The notes: a model not told the origin generated them from the letters alone. Positions 43,968-54,017 are shown, counted from the first letter of the stretch. The stretch: DNA of 64,000 bases from Maricaulis sp047308265 (GCF_047308265.1 NZ_JBKQWY010000010.1:62001-126000), one strand, 5' to 3'. Program-made: numbers and translations.

Positions 43968-46187
43968 TCAGTTCTCCTTTTGCTTCGCCTGCACCTGTCC
44001 GGAAGCCAGGCGCAGGGCATTGAGCGTCACCAGGACCGAGGAGGCCGACATGGCGATAGCGGCGATCAAGGGCGTTACAAAACCCGCCACCGCGAGCGGT
44101 ACTGCGATACAGTTATAGGCCGCTGCCAGACCGAAATTCTCCAGCACTCTGCGACGGGCGTCAATCGCTACACGATTGGCTAGGGGCAAGGCATCAAGAT
44201 GATTGCCCTGCAAGACGAGATCGGCAGCAGCCTGGCTGATCTCGGCCGCCGAGGCCAAGGACACGGAGACGTCCGCGGCCGCCAGAGCCGGGGCGTCGTT
44301 GAGCCCATCTCCGACCATGAGAACCTTGTGCCCCGCATCACGCAAAGCATTGAGGCGGGCAATCTTGTCCTGGGGTTTCAACCCCGATCGCCAGTGATCG
44401 AGACCCAGACGCGCCGCGATGTCCGCAGCGGGCCCCTCGCGATCGCCCGACAGCATTTCAATATGCAAGCCCCGGTCTTTCAACCGGGCCACGGTCTCAG
44501 CGGCGTCCGGCCGCAAGACGTCTTCGAATTTGAAACAGACGGGCTGAGCATCATCAATCTGGAGCCAGGCCTCGGTGACAGCATCCGCACTGGCGCTAAT
44601 GCCCAACCAGTCTGCGGAACCGAATTTGAGCTCACGCCCTTCAAATCGGCCGACAAGACCCCCCCCGGCCCTTTCGGAGACCTCTTCGGCCACAGGACCC
44701 ATGCCAGCAGCATCTGCCACGGCCCGGGAGAGCGGATGACGACTGGTCCGGGCGAGGCTCGCAGCGCACTGCAGCTGCTGCTCTGACAGCTCGGTCTGAT
44801 TGATCAGGCGCGGTCGCCCTTCGGTCAAGGTGCCGGTTTTGTCAAACACCACGGCATCAATCCCGGCCAGACGCTCCAGCGCATCTCCTGATTTCACGAG
44901 AACACCCGCACGGAACAGGCGCCCGGATGCCACAACCTGCACAGCCGGCACAGCCAGTCCCAGGGCGCACGGACAGGTGATGATGAGAACGGCAATCGCA
45001 TTGATCAGGGCCGGTCGCAGGTCGCCCGTGACGAGATACCAGCCCACAAAGGTCAACGCCGCCAGCGTATGAACAACAGGCACATAGAGTTTCGCTGCCT
45101 GGTCAGCGAGACGCACATATCGCGAACGCCCCTGCTCGCCCGCCTCAACCAGTCGCGCGATCTCCGCCAGCAGGGAATTGTCTCGCTCCGCTGTGGCGCG
45201 CATGCGCAAGGGAGCATCCAGATTGACCATGCCGGAGAACACATCCGTCCCGGCCTCGGCGAGCAGCGGTGCGGTTTCACCTGTGACCAGAGCCGTGTCC
45301 AGACCGGACGCTCCACTCAGAATGACCCCGTCTACCGGGATCTTGTCGCCTGGGGCCAGATGAAGCACATCACCCGGTCGTACATCCCGGGCTGGAATGG
45401 CCTCCAGCATGCCATCAGCGCGCACACGACTGGCAGACGCTGCCTGCATCGCCGCAAGACCGCGGGCGGCCTCGGAGGCCCGCGCCCGCAGACGCATGTC
45501 CAGATAGCGACCAATCAGAAGGAAAAACAGCAACATGGCTGCGGCGTCGTAATAGGTCTCGCCGTGACCGAAAAAGGTCTCGTGCACCGACAAACCACAC
45601 GCCAGAAACACGGCCAGCGAGATCGGAACATCCATATTGACATGACCATGGCGCACCGCCGTCCAGGCCGACCGGAAGAAGGGCTGACCGGCAAAGGCAG
45701 CAGCGGGCAGGACAATCAAAGCCGACAGGCGATGCATGAAGCCCAGCATGGCCTCTGACATCTCACCATCCCCGGACCACACCGAGACGGACAACAACAT
45801 CACATTGGCCATCGCAAAACCCGCAACGGCCATGGCGCGCAGGAGACGTCGTTCTTCTTCCTGTCGCGGATCCCGATCCAGCTCCGGTTCATAGGCAGAT
45901 GCTGGATAACCGATGCGCGACAAGGTGTTCACATAGGACGCAGCGAGATCGGCGGGACCGGACCAGCTCAACCGCAAACGCCCGGTCGAGAGGTTCAAAC
46001 GCGCGGTTTCAACCCGCTCATCCTTCAACAAGGCCCCTTCGACACGCGAAATACATCCCGCACACGTGGCGCCACGAACCATGAGGTCAAGATGGTTCAG
46101 CCCGGCCTCTTCGCGCACAAAGGCCCGGGGATCAGCCTGCCCGCCCGCCGGTCGTGTCTCAATCGCGTCTGCGGTCAGCTCTGACAT
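43968..46187 (-). CDS. ccoI: CcoI/FixI copper-transporting P-type ATPase
   Basis: 739 residues. N-terminal heavy-metal domain with ATCAGC (Cys42, Cys45), eight membrane helices, the membrane metal site TCPCALGLAVP, phosphorylation motif DKTGTLTEG, and GDGLNDAPALAAADVSVSL. CcoI/FixI-type ATPases export copper to the periplasmic side for the CuB centre of cbb3 oxidase. The start overlaps the 3' end of ccoH by 13 bases. Confidence 0.95.
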   Translation of the reverse strand: MSELTADAIETRPAGGQADPRAFVREEAGLNHLDLMVRGATCAGCISRVEGALLKDERVETARLNLSTGRLRLSWSGPADLAASYVNTLSRIGYPASAYEPELDRDPRQEEERRLLRAMAVAGFAMANVMLLSVSVWSGDGEMSEAMLGFMHRLSALIVLPAAAFAGQPFFRSAWTAVRHGHVNMDVPISLAVFLACGLSVHETFFGHGETYYDAAAMLLFFLLIGRYLDMRLRARASEAARGLAAMQAASASRVRADGMLEAIPARDVRPGDVLHLAPGDKIPVDGVILSGASGLDTALVTGETAPLLAEAGTDVFSGMVNLDAPLRMRATAERDNSLLAEIARLVEAGEQGRSRYVRLADQAAKLYVPVVHTLAALTFVGWYLVTGDLRPALINAIAVLIITCPCALGLAVPAVQVVASGRLFRAGVLVKSGDALERLAGIDAVVFDKTGTLTEGRPRLINQTELSEQQLQCAASLARTSRHPLSRAVADAAGMGPVAEEVSERAGGGLVGRFEGRELKFGSADWLGISASADAVTEAWLQIDDAQPVCFKFEDVLRPDAAETVARLKDRGLHIEMLSGDREGPAADIAARLGLDHWRSGLKPQDKIARLNALRDAGHKVLMVGDGLNDAPALAAADVSVSLASAAEISQAAADLVLQGNHLDALPLANRVAIDARRRVLENFGLAAAYNCIAVPLAVAGFVTPLIAAIAMSASSVLVTLNALRLASGQVQAKQKEN

Positions 46188-46669
46188 GGCGCCAGATCAT
46201 CCCGCACACACACCGGCGCTTCCGCTTCGAACGCAACATCACCCGTATTGACAATGCGTGCGCGCCAAATGCCCTGCGAGAGGCACACCATCTGCGCCTC
46301 ATAAACTCCTGGACGCGATTCATGGAAACCGAGATCGCAATCCTGTTCGGTCTGGGTGGGATGGCGCAGACTGCCCTCCAGGGCCAGACCCGTTACCGGC
46401 GCACCATCGGCATCAGAGATAGCCAGGAGAAAACGGTCCCCGATCGTGTTGGAGCGTGCGGTCCAGCCATTCTCAGCCTGGTCCTGACGCTGTTCCAGCA
46501 CATCATTGTAAGACAGGCCCTGCAAATAGGAGCGCGGGATTTCCTCACCCGGATGCGACCCCAGCGCCAGCGTGATGAAGGTGACGTTCACACCGATCGT
46601 CACACCAAAAAAAGCCACCAGCATCAACAGGACGTGCCAGCCACGCAGGGGGTTGAACGGGTTTTTCAT
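46175..46669 (-). CDS. ccoH: CcoH/FixH, cbb3 oxidase assembly protein
   Basis: 164 residues. One N-terminal membrane helix (about 11-33, WHVLLMLVAFFGVTIGVNVTF) followed by a periplasmic beta-rich domain with SYNDVLEQR (compare the Y-x-x-G-L-x-Y-N motif of FixH: SYLQGLSYNDVL). Interacts with CcoN during assembly in known systems. Overlaps ccoG by 4 bases and ccoI by 13. Confidence 0.9.
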   Translation of the reverse strand: MKNPFNPLRGWHVLLMLVAFFGVTIGVNVTFITLALGSHPGEEIPRSYLQGLSYNDVLEQRQDQAENGWTARSNTIGDRFLLAISDADGAPVTGLALEGSLRHPTQTEQDCDLGFHESRPGVYEAQMVCLSQGIWRARIVNTGDVAFEAEAPVCVRDDLAPCQS

Positions 46670-48150
46670 CGCGTCACTCCGGAAACAAAGACTGAGGGGC
46701 TGATCGCCGCCTCGCCACTCGCCCGGTCAACCACACGGAAGGTGAGCGGCTCCTGGGCCAGATCGACCGCCTGCGGCGGCAGGGTCAGATACAGTACAAA
46801 ATCCTGGGTCTGGTCAGCGGCCACATGTAGGGCCAGTGGATCGGCATCATCGGCACCCAGCACCCGGACCTGGAAGGCCGGATCGCCCTCAATGATCAGA
46901 TCAAACACACGCGCCTCGTCCGCCTTGTTCAGGACCTTGAGATTATAGCCATTGCGCACTCCGCCATCAGACAGGCGCACGAAATTGGGATTGCGGTCAC
47001 GTTGGGCGTTCAGCTCCAGCTCGGTACGAGAGGCCAAGGCTGTGAGCATGACGAGGGTAACCAGGCCAAACGCAACGGCATAAACCAACGTCCGCACTCG
47101 AAAGAACCGGTAGCGCGGGGTCTGACCGGCCTTGAACCGATCCACATTATCATCGGTTTCGTATGTGATCAGCCCGCGCGGACGGCCGATCTTGTCCATG
47201 ATGTCATCGCACGCATCGATACACAGCGCACACTGGATACACTCCAGCTGGGACCCGTCGCGGATATCGATCCCCATCGGACACACCGCGACACATTGTT
47301 TGCAATCAATGCAGTCGCCCCGACCCTCCCAGGTTTCGCCCTTCTTGTGCGGTCCGCGGGCTTCACCCCGGTCAACGCGATAGGTCACATTAAGTGCCTC
47401 GCGATCCGTCATGGCCGCCTGGATGCGCGGCCAGGGGCACATATAGGTGCAGACTTGTTCCCGCATGGACCCGGCGAGAATATAGGTGGTGAAGGTCAGA
47501 ACGCCGGCGAACAGGTAGGAGGACGGAGCCGCCTGGCCGGTGAAAAAATTGCCGACGGTTTCGTAGGCATCATGGAAATAGAGAATCCACGCTCCGCCGG
47601 TCGCCAGCGCGATGAGCAGCCAGACTCCATGTTTGCCCAGCTTGCGGCCCGCCTTGTTGAGACTCCACTTCGCCTTGTCCAGGCGCATGCGGGCATTGCG
47701 ATCCCCTTCAAAGAACCGCTCCACCATAATGAACAGATCCGTCCACACGGTTTGAGGGCAGGCATAGCCACACCAGACCCGGCCAAAAAGCGCATTGGCC
47801 AGGAAAAGACCGAGCGCTGCGAGAATAAGAAGCCCGGTGATGTAGTAGACTTCCTGGGGCCAGATCTCGATGAAGAAGAAATAGAACCGGCGCCCGGCAA
47901 AATCGACCAGAACGGCCTGGTCCGGAGCACCCTCTCCGCGATCCCAACGCAGGAAAGGGATCAAGTAGTAGACACCGAGGGCCACGGCCATGACCAGCCA
48001 TTTAAGGGCCCGGAACCGGCCATGCGCGAGCTTGGGATAGATCTGCTCGCGCTTGTGGTACAATTCACGCGTATCCGCGGAATTGACCGCCTTGGCCTCG
48101 GATCGGCGAACACCGGGGGCCGCCATGCTGTCGTGCAGATTGTGTGTCAT
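46666..48150 (-). CDS. ccoG: CcoG/FixG, membrane ferredoxin-like cupric reductase
   Basis: 494 residues. Several membrane helices with WCGYACPQTVWTDLF and a further CP-containing segment (YMCPWPR), then two [4Fe-4S] ferredoxin sites CIDCKQCVAVCP and CIQCALCIDACD, and a periplasmic Ig-like C-terminal domain (about 380-494). CcoG reduces Cu(II) to Cu(I) for the cbb3 assembly pathway in characterised bacteria. Lies 42 bases after ccoP. Confidence 0.95.
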   Translation of the reverse strand: MTHNLHDSMAAPGVRRSEAKAVNSADTRELYHKREQIYPKLAHGRFRALKWLVMAVALGVYYLIPFLRWDRGEGAPDQAVLVDFAGRRFYFFFIEIWPQEVYYITGLLILAALGLFLANALFGRVWCGYACPQTVWTDLFIMVERFFEGDRNARMRLDKAKWSLNKAGRKLGKHGVWLLIALATGGAWILYFHDAYETVGNFFTGQAAPSSYLFAGVLTFTTYILAGSMREQVCTYMCPWPRIQAAMTDREALNVTYRVDRGEARGPHKKGETWEGRGDCIDCKQCVAVCPMGIDIRDGSQLECIQCALCIDACDDIMDKIGRPRGLITYETDDNVDRFKAGQTPRYRFFRVRTLVYAVAFGLVTLVMLTALASRTELELNAQRDRNPNFVRLSDGGVRNGYNLKVLNKADEARVFDLIIEGDPAFQVRVLGADDADPLALHVAADQTQDFVLYLTLPPQAVDLAQEPLTFRVVDRASGEAAISPSVFVSGVTR

Positions 48151-48192
48151 GGCGACCTTTAAATCCCGGCTTCTTCGTCTCCGCTATGCGAC

Positions 48193-49116
48193 CTACTGCC
48201 CCGTGGGACCAGACGCCGCATCCTCGCCACCGCCCAGAAGGAAGACATAGGCAGCCAGCGCGTCAATCGTCTGATCGCTCAGGCGTCCCTCCCAGGCCGG
48301 CATGACGCCATAGGGTCCGCGATAGATCGTTGAGTAGACCTGCTCGGGATCCGAACCGTAGAGCCATTCCGCATCGGCGAGATTAGGTGCCCCCTGGAAG
48401 CGATCTCCGGACCCGTCTTCCATGTGACAGGCCGCACACTGGCTCTCGAATGTCACCTGACCGCGGGCAGCCGCCTCGGCATCTTCGGACAGACCGGAGA
48501 AGGAGAGGACATACTCGGAGACATCCCGGATCTCAGCCGTCGTCAGAATGCCGTCACGCCCATAGGCCGGCATTTGCGAGAAACGCGTATCGAGGTGTTC
48601 TGCACGAATGCCAAAGCGCAGCGTCGTGTGGATATCCTCATACGTCCCGCCCCACAGCCAGACATCATCGTTCAGGTTGGGATAGCCGATGGCCCCCGCT
48701 CCGCCACTGCCGTGACAGGTGGCACAATTATCCCCGAACGCCGCCTCACCGGCCGCAAGGACGAAGCCCAGCAAGGACGGATCATTCTCGATCTGGGCGA
48801 TGCTTGCCCCTTCCAGACGCGCAAAACCCTCGGCCCGGCTGTCGTGCAGGGCCTCCATAGCAATGGCGACATTGGCGCGTTCCGAGTGATTGCGCAGCCC
48901 ACGGGAGTGGTCGCCGTCGGCCGACATGCCCGGAAGCCCCGGAATCGCCGGCATGAAGATCATGTAGATCACGGCCCACACAATCGTGCCGTAGAAGATC
49001 CACAGCCACCAACGCGGAAGCGGTGTATCCAGCTCCTTGATGCCATCCCATTCATGGCCCGTGGTCTCGGTTCCCGAATGGGCATCGGTTTCGATCTTGT
49101 GGTTCTCGTCAGACAT
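48193..49116 (-). CDS. ccoP: CcoP, di-haem subunit III of cbb3 cytochrome oxidase
   Basis: 307 residues. N-terminal membrane helix (about 36-56, WWLWIFYGTIVWAVIYMIF) and two class I cytochrome c domains with haem sites CATCH (131-135) and CAACH (227-231) and distal Met in QMPAYG and VMPAWEG. Delivers electrons to CcoO/CcoN. The start shares a base with the ccoQ stop (TAATG). Confidence 0.96.
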   Translation of the reverse strand: MSDENHKIETDAHSGTETTGHEWDGIKELDTPLPRWWLWIFYGTIVWAVIYMIFMPAIPGLPGMSADGDHSRGLRNHSERANVAIAMEALHDSRAEGFARLEGASIAQIENDPSLLGFVLAAGEAAFGDNCATCHGSGGAGAIGYPNLNDDVWLWGGTYEDIHTTLRFGIRAEHLDTRFSQMPAYGRDGILTTAEIRDVSEYVLSFSGLSEDAEAAARGQVTFESQCAACHMEDGSGDRFQGAPNLADAEWLYGSDPEQVYSTIYRGPYGVMPAWEGRLSDQTIDALAAYVFLLGGGEDAASGPTGQ

Positions 49117-49298
49117 TACACATCCTCCTTGGAGGGGTCTGTCAAAGGCCCGTCAGCCTCGTTGAGCGGTGCAGACGCGGCCGCGTCGAACACGGCCTGA
49201 TTGCGTGGCCAGAGGGCGTAGATGAGGGCTCCGCCAAACATGGCGACGAACATCAACATGCCCCAGGTCTGGGCAAAGCTAGAGAGAATCTCATACAT
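49116..49298 (-). CDS. ccoQ: CcoQ, small subunit of cbb3 cytochrome oxidase
   Basis: 60 residues, one membrane helix (WGMLMFVAMFGGALIYALWP) followed by a polar tail. This is the CcoQ/FixQ pattern and its position between ccoO and ccoP is standard. It stabilises the complex in other bacteria. The gap to ccoO is 5 bases. Confidence 0.93.
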   Translation of the reverse strand: MYEILSSFAQTWGMLMFVAMFGGALIYALWPRNQAVFDAAASAPLNEADGPLTDPSKEDV

Positions 49299-49303
49299 GG
49301 CGA

Positions 49304-50062
49304 TTACCTCAGATTCTCGTCGGCCTCGGCCTCATAGGTGGAGAAATCCACCATTGTGCCAAGCACTTGCAGATAGGCCACCAGAGCATCGAGCTCGGTC
49401 ACCGTGTCTGGATTGCCATCGAAATCACGCATCAGGGCACCGGGATAGCGGGCCTGGAAGCCGTCATAATCGCTGGCATAGGGATCGAGCTGGGTGCGCA
49501 CGTCAGACACTGCCGCATCGAGCATGTCGTCCGTGTAGGGCACGCCGGCGAAACGCAGGGTGCGCAGTTCGGCCCTGACATTGTCATAGTCCAGCTCGGC
49601 CGTCTCGAGGAAGGGATAGGCCGGCATGATACTTTCGGGAACCACCGATTGCGGGCGACGCATGTGATCGCGATGCCATTCGTCGGAATACTTCCCGCCC
49701 AGACGGGCCAGGTCTGGCCCGGTCCGCTTGGACCCCCACTGGAAGGGGTGGTCATACATGCTCTCGGCGGCGAGCGAGTAGTGACCGTAACGCTCCACTT
49801 CATCGCGCAGCGGACGAACCATCTGCGAGTGACAGTTATAACACCCTTCTCGGACGTAGATGTTACGACCCAGCTGTTCCAGCGGTGTGTAGGGGCGCAC
49901 GCCTTCCACTTCCTCGATCGTGGAGTCGAGATAGAAGAGCGGAGCCAGTTCGACGATGCCGCCGATACTGATCACACCGATAATGCCGACCGACAGAATG
50001 ATCGAACTGGTTTCAAAGAGTCGCTTGTGGAGGTCGCTCCACAGACTTTTCTTGCCTGACAT
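49304..50062 (-). CDS. ccoO: CcoO, mono-haem subunit II of cbb3 cytochrome oxidase
   Basis: 252 residues. N-terminal membrane helix (about 19-42), then the haem c site GCYNCHSQMVRP (CYNCH at 74-78) and GPDLARLGGKYSDEWH. The axial Met is probably in IMPAYPFL. Transfers electrons from CcoP to the CcoN haem b. 12 bases after ccoN. Confidence 0.96.
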   Translation of the reverse strand: MSGKKSLWSDLHKRLFETSSIILSVGIIGVISIGGIVELAPLFYLDSTIEEVEGVRPYTPLEQLGRNIYVREGCYNCHSQMVRPLRDEVERYGHYSLAAESMYDHPFQWGSKRTGPDLARLGGKYSDEWHRDHMRRPQSVVPESIMPAYPFLETAELDYDNVRAELRTLRFAGVPYTDDMLDAAVSDVRTQLDPYASDYDGFQARYPGALMRDFDGNPDTVTELDALVAYLQVLGTMVDFSTYEAEADENLR

Positions 50063-50074
50063 GAGAGCCTCCCC

Positions 50075-51727
50075 TTATTCGGCCGGAGCCAGCGCAGGTT
50101 GGTCGACGATGTTTTCGTCTTCCTCCTGCACATCGCCACGGACGGTACGATAGACATTATAGACCATGATCAGTGCTCCAGCGAGGTAGAGCAGACCACC
50201 CACGGCCCGGATGATGTAGGAAATGTGCATGGCTTCGACGGTTTCCACGAAGGTCCACTCCAGGAAGCCGAGCGAGTTATAGGCACGCCACATCAGACCT
50301 TGCATGATGCCGGCCACCCACATGGATGTGATGTAGAGCAGGATACCCAGGGTCGCGATCCAGAAGTGCCAATCGATCATCGCCTTGGAGTGCATGCCCT
50401 TGCGTTTCCACAACCAGGGAACCAGGCAGTAAAGCGCGCCAAAGGATACAAAACCCACCCAGCCGAGCGCACCGGAATGCACGTGGCCAATGGTCCAATC
50501 CGTATAGTGCGAGAGAGCATTCACGGCCCGGATCGACATTACGGGACCCTCAAAGGTCGACATGCCGTAGAAGGCCACCGACATCACCAGCATGCGAACC
50601 ACCGGATCGGTGCGCAGCTTGTCCCAGGCGCCCGACAAGGTCATCAGACCATTGATCATACCCCCCCAGGACGGCATCCAGAGCATGATCGAGAAGGTCA
50701 TACCCAGCGTCTGTGCCCATTCCGGCAAGGCGGTGTAGTGCAGGTGGTGCGGCCCGGCCCAGATATAGATGAAGATCAGCGACCAGAAGTGGATGATCGA
50801 CAGACGGTAGGAATACACCGGACGCTGCACCCGCTTGGGGATGAAGTAATACATGATGCCCAGGAAACCCGCCGTCAGGAAGAAACCCACGGCATTATGG
50901 CCATACCACCACTGGGTCAGCGCATCCTGAACACCCGACCAGATGATGAAACTGCGCGATCCAAACGGATCAACCGGGATCGCCGCATTGTTCACCAGGT
51001 GCAACACCGCGATCGTCACGATGAAGGCCAGGTAGAACCAGTTGGCCACATAGATGTGCGGCTCCTTGCGCTTCCACAGCGTTCCCAGAAAGACCAGCAG
51101 ATAGGCGACCCAGACAATGGTCAGCCACAAATCCGCATACCATTCCGGCTCGGCGTATTCCTTGCCCTGGGTAATACCGATCAGGTAACCGGACGCCGCG
51201 ATCAGAATGAAGAACTGATAGCCCCAGAACACGAACCACGGCCAGATCCCGCCCGCGATACGCGCTCGGCAGGTCCGCTGCACCACATAAAACGAGGTCG
51301 CGATCAGCACATTGCCGCCGAACGCGAAGATCACTGCCGAGGTATGCAGGGGACGCAAGCGACCAAAACTGCTGAAACCGAAAGGCTCCAGGTTAAGAAG
51401 CGGGAAGGCCAGCTGGAAGGCGATCACGACGCCCACAAGCAATCCCGCCACACCCCAAAAGAGCGAGGCGATCACACCCGCCTTGACGAGGTCCTCATTG
51501 TATTCGGTCTCATCATTGATCACGCCGCCACGGGCAACCGCGCCGACGATGAGTATGATTCCAACCAGGAAACCGCCCAGGATCAACCAGGACTGTCCCT
51601 GCATTGCGGCATCTGGTGCCTTGGCTGCAGCGAAGAGCGCCCAAAGCGCCCCAAGAATGGTAATGACCGCCACACCGGCGATATTGATATCCATCCCGCT
51701 GCGGGTGAGTGTATTTGACGATGTCAT
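50075..51727 (-). CDS. ccoN: CcoN, catalytic subunit I of cbb3 cytochrome oxidase
   Basis: 550 residues from the ATG at 51727; an in-frame TTG at 51760 would add 11. Twelve or more membrane helices. Haem and CuB ligands include the His in RPLHTSAVIFAFGGN, WWYGHNAVGFFLTAGFLG, GPHHLHYTALPEW and DWTIGHVHSGALGWVG. High-affinity terminal oxidase for low-oxygen respiration. First gene of ccoNOQP. No Fnr/FixK box (TTGAT-N4-ATCAA) was found in the 120 bases upstream. Confidence 0.96.
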   Translation of the reverse strand: MTSSNTLTRSGMDINIAGVAVITILGALWALFAAAKAPDAAMQGQSWLILGGFLVGIILIVGAVARGGVINDETEYNEDLVKAGVIASLFWGVAGLLVGVVIAFQLAFPLLNLEPFGFSSFGRLRPLHTSAVIFAFGGNVLIATSFYVVQRTCRARIAGGIWPWFVFWGYQFFILIAASGYLIGITQGKEYAEPEWYADLWLTIVWVAYLLVFLGTLWKRKEPHIYVANWFYLAFIVTIAVLHLVNNAAIPVDPFGSRSFIIWSGVQDALTQWWYGHNAVGFFLTAGFLGIMYYFIPKRVQRPVYSYRLSIIHFWSLIFIYIWAGPHHLHYTALPEWAQTLGMTFSIMLWMPSWGGMINGLMTLSGAWDKLRTDPVVRMLVMSVAFYGMSTFEGPVMSIRAVNALSHYTDWTIGHVHSGALGWVGFVSFGALYCLVPWLWKRKGMHSKAMIDWHFWIATLGILLYITSMWVAGIMQGLMWRAYNSLGFLEWTFVETVEAMHISYIIRAVGGLLYLAGALIMVYNVYRTVRGDVQEEDENIVDQPALAPAE

Positions 51728-51845
51728 CAACGCCCCCAATCTGCGTCTGTACTGGGACAACCCTTAGGCCTCAGAATCCACAAAATCTGTAGGTCATTTT
51801 GTCGCGCGACCGGCTGTCACGCAGCTTCAAAAAACCCGAAACTTC

Positions 51846-51879
51846 AAATAAAAACGGCCAGCGCTGAAACGCTGGCCGT
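51846..51879 (-). terminator. Intrinsic terminator downstream of the SDR gene
   Basis: Perfect 10-bp stem ACGGCCAGCG / CGCTGGCCGT with a 6-base loop; on the minus strand it is followed by TTTTATTTG. It lies 87 bases after the stop of the SDR gene, at the end of the five-gene catabolic operon, and separates it from ccoN. Confidence 0.9.
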
Positions 51880-51965
51880 GACACATTCCGGAACCCCGGA
51901 TCGACAGTATCTTGAATATTTCTACGGGTATGACAAGCCCGAAACGTGCAGACCCGATCCGGTTG

Positions 51966-52757
51966 TCAGACCGGCCCACCCCGTTTTTCAAACATCATCC
52001 GGCGAAATTTGCGCATTCCACCAAGCCATCGATCGCGCTGAGTGGCTCGCATGGCCTCGTATTCTGCGACTTGCGGGTGCGGCAGGGCCAAAAAGCGTTT
52101 TTCTGCGATGGCCTTGAGGGTTTCCGCTGCGACATCGGCCGGCTCGACAATACCGTCTGCCCCGGCGATTCCGCCATCCTCCGTTCCGCCCAGCATGTCC
52201 GTGCGCACCGCCTGGGGACACACACAGACAACCTGAAGCCCCTCATCCCCGTGCGAGATCGCCAGGGATTCCGCATAGGATACCGCGGCATGCTTGGTCG
52301 CCGTATAAGCGGCCGTCCCGATCTGCCCCAGCAGACCGGCTGCAGAGGCCACCACGACAAATACGCCACCACCGCGCGCCTTCATGCCGGGCCAGACTGC
52401 CCGGGAAGCCCGCACAGCCCCCATGACATTCACATCCCATGAGGCTTGCCAGTCCGCATCCGAAGCGCCCATCGCATCCCAGCTGGGAGCATCCAGCCTC
52501 AGGATGCCCGCATTGGACACAAATACATCGATGGGCCCGAGTTGGGCCTCGGCGGTGCGGACAAAATCATCCAGATGACTCTGGTCAGTGACGTCAACCG
52601 TCGCGCCATATCCGCCCAGTTCAACAGCTGCCTCTTCGGCTCCGTGCAGGTCTGCCAGAGCAATCTGCGCGCCCTGGGCGTGAAACGCCTTGGCCATGGC
52701 CAGTCCGATACCGCGTGCACCACCCGTGATGGCAACGGTTTTTCCGTTCAGATCCAT
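51966..52757 (-). CDS. SDR-family oxidoreductase
   Basis: 263 residues. Classical short-chain dehydrogenase: cofactor motif TGGARGIG (11-18), an acidic residue after strand 2 (ALADLHG, suggesting NAD(H)), SNAGIL, catalytic Ser in VASAAGLLG and YTATK with the active-site Tyr and Lys. The C-terminal stretch is longer and polar with a Met/Arg-rich end. The substrate is unknown, probably a hydroxyacyl or alcohol intermediate of the operon. Last of five same-strand genes. Confidence 0.88.
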   Translation of the reverse strand: MDLNGKTVAITGGARGIGLAMAKAFHAQGAQIALADLHGAEEAAVELGGYGATVDVTDQSHLDDFVRTAEAQLGPIDVFVSNAGILRLDAPSWDAMGASDADWQASWDVNVMGAVRASRAVWPGMKARGGGVFVVVASAAGLLGQIGTAAYTATKHAAVSYAESLAISHGDEGLQVVCVCPQAVRTDMLGGTEDGGIAGADGIVEPADVAAETLKAIAEKRFLALPHPQVAEYEAMRATQRDRWLGGMRKFRRMMFEKRGGPV

Positions 52758-52766
52758 GTCCTGCCC

Positions 52767-54017
52767 CTATTTGCGATCATCAATGGCGTCATTCACATAG
52801 CGCTTGAGTTCCTTGCGTCCGATCACCATGCGGTGGACGGCGTCGGGACCATCGGCAAAGCGCAGGGTCCGCAATCCAGCCCACATGCCAGCCAGCGGAG
52901 TATCTTGCGAGACGCCCGTTCCGCCATGCATCTGCATCGCTTCATCCACGGTATCGAGCGCGACACGCGGTGCGATGACCTTGATCTGGGAGATCCAGGG
53001 CGCGGCTGCGCGCGGATCACCCTGATCCATCATCCAGGCGGCCTTCAAACAGAGCAGACGAGCCTGCTCGATGGCCATGCGCCGCTCGGCGATGATATCC
53101 ACATTGGCACCCAGCTTTGCCAGAGGACGACCAAAAGCCTCCCGCGTCACCGAGCGCTGGCACAGCAATTCCAGGGCTCGCTCAGCCTGGCCGATCGCGC
53201 GCATGCAATGATGAATCCGGCCTGGCCCCAAACGTCCCTGGGAAATCTCGAAACCACGACCACGACCCAGAATGATCGCATCCTTGGGGATGCGCACATT
53301 GGTAAAGCGGATATGCATATGACCGTGCGGTGCATCATCATGGCCAAAGACGGTCATCGGTCGCAGGATTTCGATTCCCGGCGTCGACGCATCTACCAGG
53401 AATTGGGAGTGCTGGCCGTGGCGGGATGCCTCCTCCCCTTCAGTCCGCGCCATCAGCACATAGACCACACACCGCGGATCGCCCGCGCCCGATGCCCAGT
53501 ATTTCTCGCCATTGAGCACCCATTCATCGCCCTCCAACTCCGCTTTGAAGGCAATATTTGTGGCATCAGAAGACGCCACATCGGGTTCCGTCATGAGATA
53601 GGCCGAGCGGGTCTTGCCCTCGAGCAGATCACCCAGCCATTTTGCCTTCTGAGCCGCGCTGCCATAACGCTCGATGACTTCCATATTGCCGGTATCGGGC
53701 GCTGCACAGTTGAACACTTCCGGCGCAAGCAGGGACCAGCCCATTTCCTCAGCCAGATAGGCGTATTCAACGGTCGACAGACCAAAACCGCGATCGCTGT
53801 CGGTCAGCCAGAAATTCCACAAACCCCGTTCACGGGCTTTCGCCTTGAGACCTTCTCGGATCTCCTCCTGGCGCGCGGTAAAGGCGAACCGGTTTCCGCC
53901 CTCGGCCCTGCCGACTTCATGGTGATATTCGTCTTCGAGCGGCATGATTTCATTGCGAACCATGTCACGTACTTGCTCGATCAGCGGCTTGAGACGCTCG
54001 GTAATACCCAGATCCAT
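52767..54017 (-). CDS. Acyl-CoA dehydrogenase (ACAD10/11-like)
   Basis: 416 residues with the three-domain ACAD fold. Features: YLMTEPDVASSDATNI (FAD/substrate segment), NGEKYWASGAGDP, EAFGRPLAKLGANVDIIAERR and QMHGGTGVSQDTPLAGMWAG, then LRFADGPDAVHRMVIGRKEL. This pattern fits the ACAD10/11 branch rather than short- or medium-chain enzymes. The usual acyl specificity cannot be read. GGGAGGAC lies before the start. Electron acceptor genes (etfAB) are not in the window. Confidence 0.9.
   Translation of the reverse strand: MDLGITERLKPLIEQVRDMVRNEIMPLEDEYHHEVGRAEGGNRFAFTARQEEIREGLKAKARERGLWNFWLTDSDRGFGLSTVEYAYLAEEMGWSLLAPEVFNCAAPDTGNMEVIERYGSAAQKAKWLGDLLEGKTRSAYLMTEPDVASSDATNIAFKAELEGDEWVLNGEKYWASGAGDPRCVVYVLMARTEGEEASRHGQHSQFLVDASTPGIEILRPMTVFGHDDAPHGHMHIRFTNVRIPKDAIILGRGRGFEISQGRLGPGRIHHCMRAIGQAERALELLCQRSVTREAFGRPLAKLGANVDIIAERRMAIEQARLLCLKAAWMMDQGDPRAAAPWISQIKVIAPRVALDTVDEAMQMHGGTGVSQDTPLAGMWAGLRTLRFADGPDAVHRMVIGRKELKRYVNDAIDDRK

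Noticed and set aside
50099..51718. 539-codon open frame on the plus strand opposite ccoN
   Set aside because: It is full of His, Arg, Gln and Asp with no domain; the minus strand is an unambiguous ccoN.
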